64,000 nucleotides of DNA from positions 124,001 through 188,000 of the forward strand of contig BGKB01000023.1 in NCBI GenBank assembly GCA_003116975.1, read 5' to 3'. Every line of letters starts with the position of its first letter. The first letter of the stretch is position 1. This DNA comes from Aurantiochytrium sp. KH105. Lineage: Eukaryota; Sar; Bigyra; Thraustochytrida; Thraustochytriidae. Under the pieces are notes generated by a model. It saw nothing but the letters and a program-made list of their open reading frames with translations. It was not told the DNA's origin and ran no database searches. Position numbers and translations under genes: made by a program. Positions 60,601-64,000 of the stretch are shown here, piece after piece.

Positions 60601-63561
60601 GAAGGAAGTAAAAAGCAACGTGGGCTACGAAAAAGAATCGAAGCAAAATAGAAAAAGAAAGAAGAAGAAGCAAGGAAAAGGAGAGCCTCCGAGAAGGAAA
60701 ATAAAAAGCTTTTTCTCAAGTTTCTTCACGCGACCGGACAGACAGACAGACAGACAGCAGCCCAGCGTGCTAGGAAGAGGAAGAAGGGAGGTCCACGAAA
60801 GCTTCAAGCGACGCTGCTTGCCCTGCTCTGCCCGCCGCACACCTGGGCTCTGCCCAACCGCCTGGTCTCCCTCTCTCGCTGCCACCAGCCGGCAGAGCAA
60901 GCACGTGCCGTGCTGTGCTGAGTACTGGCAACGATGAAGGCGTTGTGTGGAGGTTAAAAGAACATAAAGAAAAGAGAAAATAAAATTTTGATCGGGTCAG
61001 GTCAAGCAAAAGTCACTCTTTCCATCTTTCCTTTTTACCCCTCCACCTCAGCCTCCTCCGCCGCCGCCACGATCCCAACCCTCATCGTCACGCCGCCCAG
61101 CCCGAAGCCCGCGACGCGTCCAAGGCTTCCGCCCGCCTTCCTCTGCTCCCCTTTCTTCCCTCCATTCGCTCGTTGGGGTTTCTTTCATTCGTTCATCACG
61201 CACCCGTACGAGTCGATCTCACGCATAAGCAAAGCAACGAAGGCGCAGCAGTGCAGCACGCACTACCTTGCCCTGCCCTACAATGCACTGCATTGCAACG
61301 CGCCCCGAACGAAAGAGAGGCGCGGCCATCCATCCATCACGCGAGGCCGAGGCCTCGCTCCACGCACGCACGCGGCTGCGGCGCAGGCCTCTTCCCCAAG
61401 TTCAACTCAATTTCCCCCGCTCGCAAACGCAGGCGCAGTCGCTCCTGTGCGTCGTATGCTGCGTCTTCGTCGCCTCCAGAGGCTTGGATGGACGGATGGT
61501 TGCATGGATGGACGGATGGTCGAATGGCATCGTCGAATGGATGGAAAGTTGCATGCATAGGTGTGCGGACTTCGAGCAGTCGTGGCAGGCCGGCGCTCGC
61601 AAAGGCAAGGTAGCGAGCGAGATTCTTGGGCACAATGAACGTGCACGACATCCGCGCGACGGCGATGTAGCCGACGGCCCTCGGTCTCGAAGCGAGCGAG
61701 GTCGATGTCCTGCGGCCTGGCATGTGGCTGCTAGGAAAGAAGGAGGCAGGACCAGGAAGGGGGAGAGAAAGAGGAAGCGGGGCCGCGAGCCTGGAGCACG
61801 AGCGGGCCGCGACCGGCAGGGCCTCGCGAATCCAGGCTCGCGTGCGCGAGGCCCCGGACTGCACTCTTTTTTCCTCGCTCGCTCGCTGTGCTGTTCAGGC
61901 CCGACATACCTAGCGAGGGATGGGCGCGAAGAACGATCTCGATCTCAAGATTGAATCGAATCGATGTGAATTGGATCGAACTGAATCGAATCGATGCAGG
62001 CGAACGGGTCTCGCAGGACGCAGAACGCAGGCGGCGAACGAGCCCACGAGGAGTTGGTTCCTCGTGCGTGCGTGCGTGCGTGCGTGTCGCAGCAGCGCGA
62101 GGCACGACCAGGCGAGGCCGATGAACGAGCCGATGGACGAGCTTCTTTCTGCCTCCTCGCTCCGTCACAATCCGAAGAAGAAGAAGAAAAAGAAGAAGAA
62201 GATTGGGCGCACGCGATGCGAGCCCCCCCCCCCACACACCCACCACCCACACCTGGCGCGCCCCGCACCCGCAAACAGGCTGCGCGCGAGATTGATTATA
62301 CCAGAATGCGATTGCTTGCTATGTTTCATCGTCAGTCTTTTTCTTCCTCCCTGTCGCCTTCGCTTCAATAGGCCAATGAGACGCCACGTTCCCGCTTTTG
62401 CGGAGCGCGCCTTCCTGGGTTGATCGGTCGGCGTGGAGAACTGGCCGGACGGTCGGTTGAAGATCACTCACTGGAAGTGGCCAGTAGGCTGGAGAATGAA
62501 TTCGGCTCGTGGCGTGAATCTCGAGCATCCGCCACGAGTGCCTCCTGTCCGTCGGTGTGTCTAATGTCCCTTCTTTTCTTGCCTGCGAGGCCAGCCAGGC
62601 CAGCCAGCCAGCCAGGCCCGCCGCCAGCTAGCCAACCGCGGAGAGTAAGAGAACAGAGCGGCTCTAGGGATTTATTCTCTATGGCGTGCCCTGCTGCACG
62701 AGCGAAGCCATGGCGATCGAACGCCTGGCCTTCGGACAATTGGTAGATCGGTCGGTCGGTCGGTCGGTGGGCTCGATCAATCTCGTTGCCATGCACAGCC
62801 GTGAACGCGTATAGCTTTCTCTTTCACGTTGAGGCAGCTGCCGAAGATCCTATCCCGACGCAACGCGACGCGATATACACCCGCGAGGATCAGCGCGAAA
62901 ATGCAGGTCGAGGTGCAGGTCGAAAAAGAAAAAGGCAATCGTTGATGATAAATAAATAAGAAACAAAAAAGAAAAGTCAAAATAAAAAACAAAAATGATC
63001 AAAACCAAAAGATCAGAAAATTCGAAATGCGCAAGCCTGGAGTCGCATTCTCACGTCACCAGCCACGCCGCTCGCCTGTTCTCAAGAAAACAAACGACCG
63101 GCCCGCCGACCCATCGCCACTGCAAGGCGGAGCCGGGACCGGGCTCCTCTCGAGAAGCGCGCACAAAGAAACAAACACACGTATAGACACATTGCCTACG
63201 CACACGCTCCTCCAGCGCTTCCCCTCGCAAAGGAAACAGTCACACAAAATCAAACAAACAAACAAACCTAAAGCCTGGAGCCGCAGCCCCTCCAGGTTCC
63301 TTCCGCGGCGCCGCGATCCGCCCCAACGGTCGCGGCGCCGCCCGGAGCCCCGACCGGCGCAGCGTCGGAGCGCGGGCCGCGGCCGCACTGTGACGGCTGG
63401 CTCGCAGTGCGAGGTGAGGGAAGGTGAGGGACCGATCTCGCGAGCGAGCGAGCGGAAGAGAGAGAGTGAGAGAGACGCAGGGACTCTCTCGGGGAGAAGA
63501 AGCTGCCCGCGTGCAGCACAGGTCGCAGGCGCTGGAGAAAGAGGCTGGCGACAGACGTCGT

Positions 63562-63650
63562 GTCGTGTCGTGTCGTGTCGCTTTCGCGGTCCATCTCATC
63601 TCATCTCATCTCATCTCATCTCGTCTCGTCTCCTCTCGCTTCGATCCAAC
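63562..63650 (+). repeat. GTGTC and TCTCA pentamer runs
   Basis: Four GTGTC units are followed by about eight TCATC/TCTCA units that shift to TCTCG. These adjacent pentamer tracts are probably from independent slippage. Confidence 0.8.
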
Positions 63651-64000
63651 TCATCTCGCGAGAGGAGCGCAGGTCGAGCGACAGACGCCTCTCCTCGCTC
63701 GTCCTAGCCGCGGAGCCCCTCCCTCCTCGCTCCGGCCGCCTCCCTGCCTCCGCTCCAGGCGCGGCGCGGCGCCGAGCCTGGAGCGCGGGCGCAAGCGTTC
63801 GGGGTGGACGCAGCGTGCACGCATTAGCATGCAGCAGCGCTCGGTCGGTGCCGCTGTCGCGCGTGCTTCTTCTCCCCCTCCCGCCCTCCCGCCCGCGCGC
63901 CCGTCCGCGCGGAGTCGGAGCAGCAGCGGCAGTGGCAGCTCGCGCCCGTGCGCGCTCCGCGCAGCGATGCGAGGGCCGAGCGATTGAGCGAGCTTCGTTT

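Larger units (their letters stand above)
50435..64000. other. Second simple-sequence desert, no supported gene
   Basis: About 13.6 kb holds many short-unit repeats and long compositional frames but no domain, no splice-supported exon chain and no RNA gene I recognise. Examples are CCTTG repeats at 51714-51735, (TTTCA)n near 56030-56058, (GATC)n at 56767-56781, (TTGGC)n at 57104-57128, (GTTC)n/(CGTT)n at 57356-57402 and 57563-57604, a GAGCAAGCGCA-type array at 58495-58560, (AAGC)n at 60335-60358, (GACA)n at 60737-60757, (GCGT)n near 62065-62080, (GGTC)n at 62745-62768 and (TCTCA)n at 63592-63622. Protein-like frames are Arg/Ala/Ser/Pro-rich throughout. GC is high with scattered AT-rich islands (58000-58110, 60490-60720, 62930-63030). 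Individual small genes cannot be excluded. Confidence 0.55.

Noticed and set aside
1..64000. CRISPR array or prokaryotic operon
   Set aside because: All tandem repeats are short-unit microsatellites without spacers; genes have eukaryotic introns and domains.

Overview
The window is nuclear DNA from a GC-rich, probably unicellular eukaryote. Genes are single or few-exon with short GT-AG introns, lie on both strands and encode eukaryotic proteins: dynein LC8, RPA32, the NatC catalytic subunit Naa30, a REEP/HVA22 protein, SEC14-PH and a CXXC zinc finger. A mitochondrial LpxA, a PsuG-PfkB fusion, and above all a nuclear complex I 75-kDa subunit lacking its Fe-S half suggest a protist. A stramenopile, perhaps a thraustochytrid-like labyrinthulomycete, is my best guess, but this is inference.

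Region 1 (1-20464) is gene-dense. It holds, in order: a C-terminal fragment of a FEN1-like nuclease (+), LC8 dynein light chain (-), a 2489-residue ankyrin/TRAF-zinc-finger giant (+), LpxA (+), RPA32 (-), a four-CBS plus TPR protein (+), a PsuG-PfkB pseudouridine-catabolism fusion (-, one intron), a REEP/HVA22 protein (-, one intron) and Naa30 (+, one intron). An assembly gap of 529 N lies at 20852-21380. Region 2 (21920-27020) holds a SEC14-PH-PH lipid-transfer protein (-) and a Ser/Gln-rich protein with an unrecognised core (-).

Region 3 (27021-38282) has no gene I can support. It is packed with tetra-, penta- and decanucleotide repeats, the longest a (TTTG)n tract. At 36060-36600 lies a decayed coiled-coil pseudogene. 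Region 4 (38283-50433) is gene-dense again: a class I methyltransferase (+), the C-terminal half of NDUFS1/Nad11 (+), an orphan coiled-coil protein (-), a multi-pass membrane protein (+), a CXXC/polyQ protein (-) and a 3'-truncated PIF/Harbinger transposase (+) that stops at a single N at 50434. Region 5 (50435-64000) is a second long simple-sequence desert without recognisable genes.

The genes are not an operon-like system. They are housekeeping and regulatory genes in alternating divergent and convergent pairs. Several products are predicted to act in mitochondria (LpxA, NDUFS1-C, PsuG-PfkB). Others act in DNA replication (FEN1-like, RPA32), at membranes (SEC14-PH-PH, REEP) or in chromatin (CXXC). 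The most unusual items are the split complex I subunit, the ankyrin/zinc-finger giant, the CBS-TPR protein with a potential N-myristoylation start, and the two deserts.
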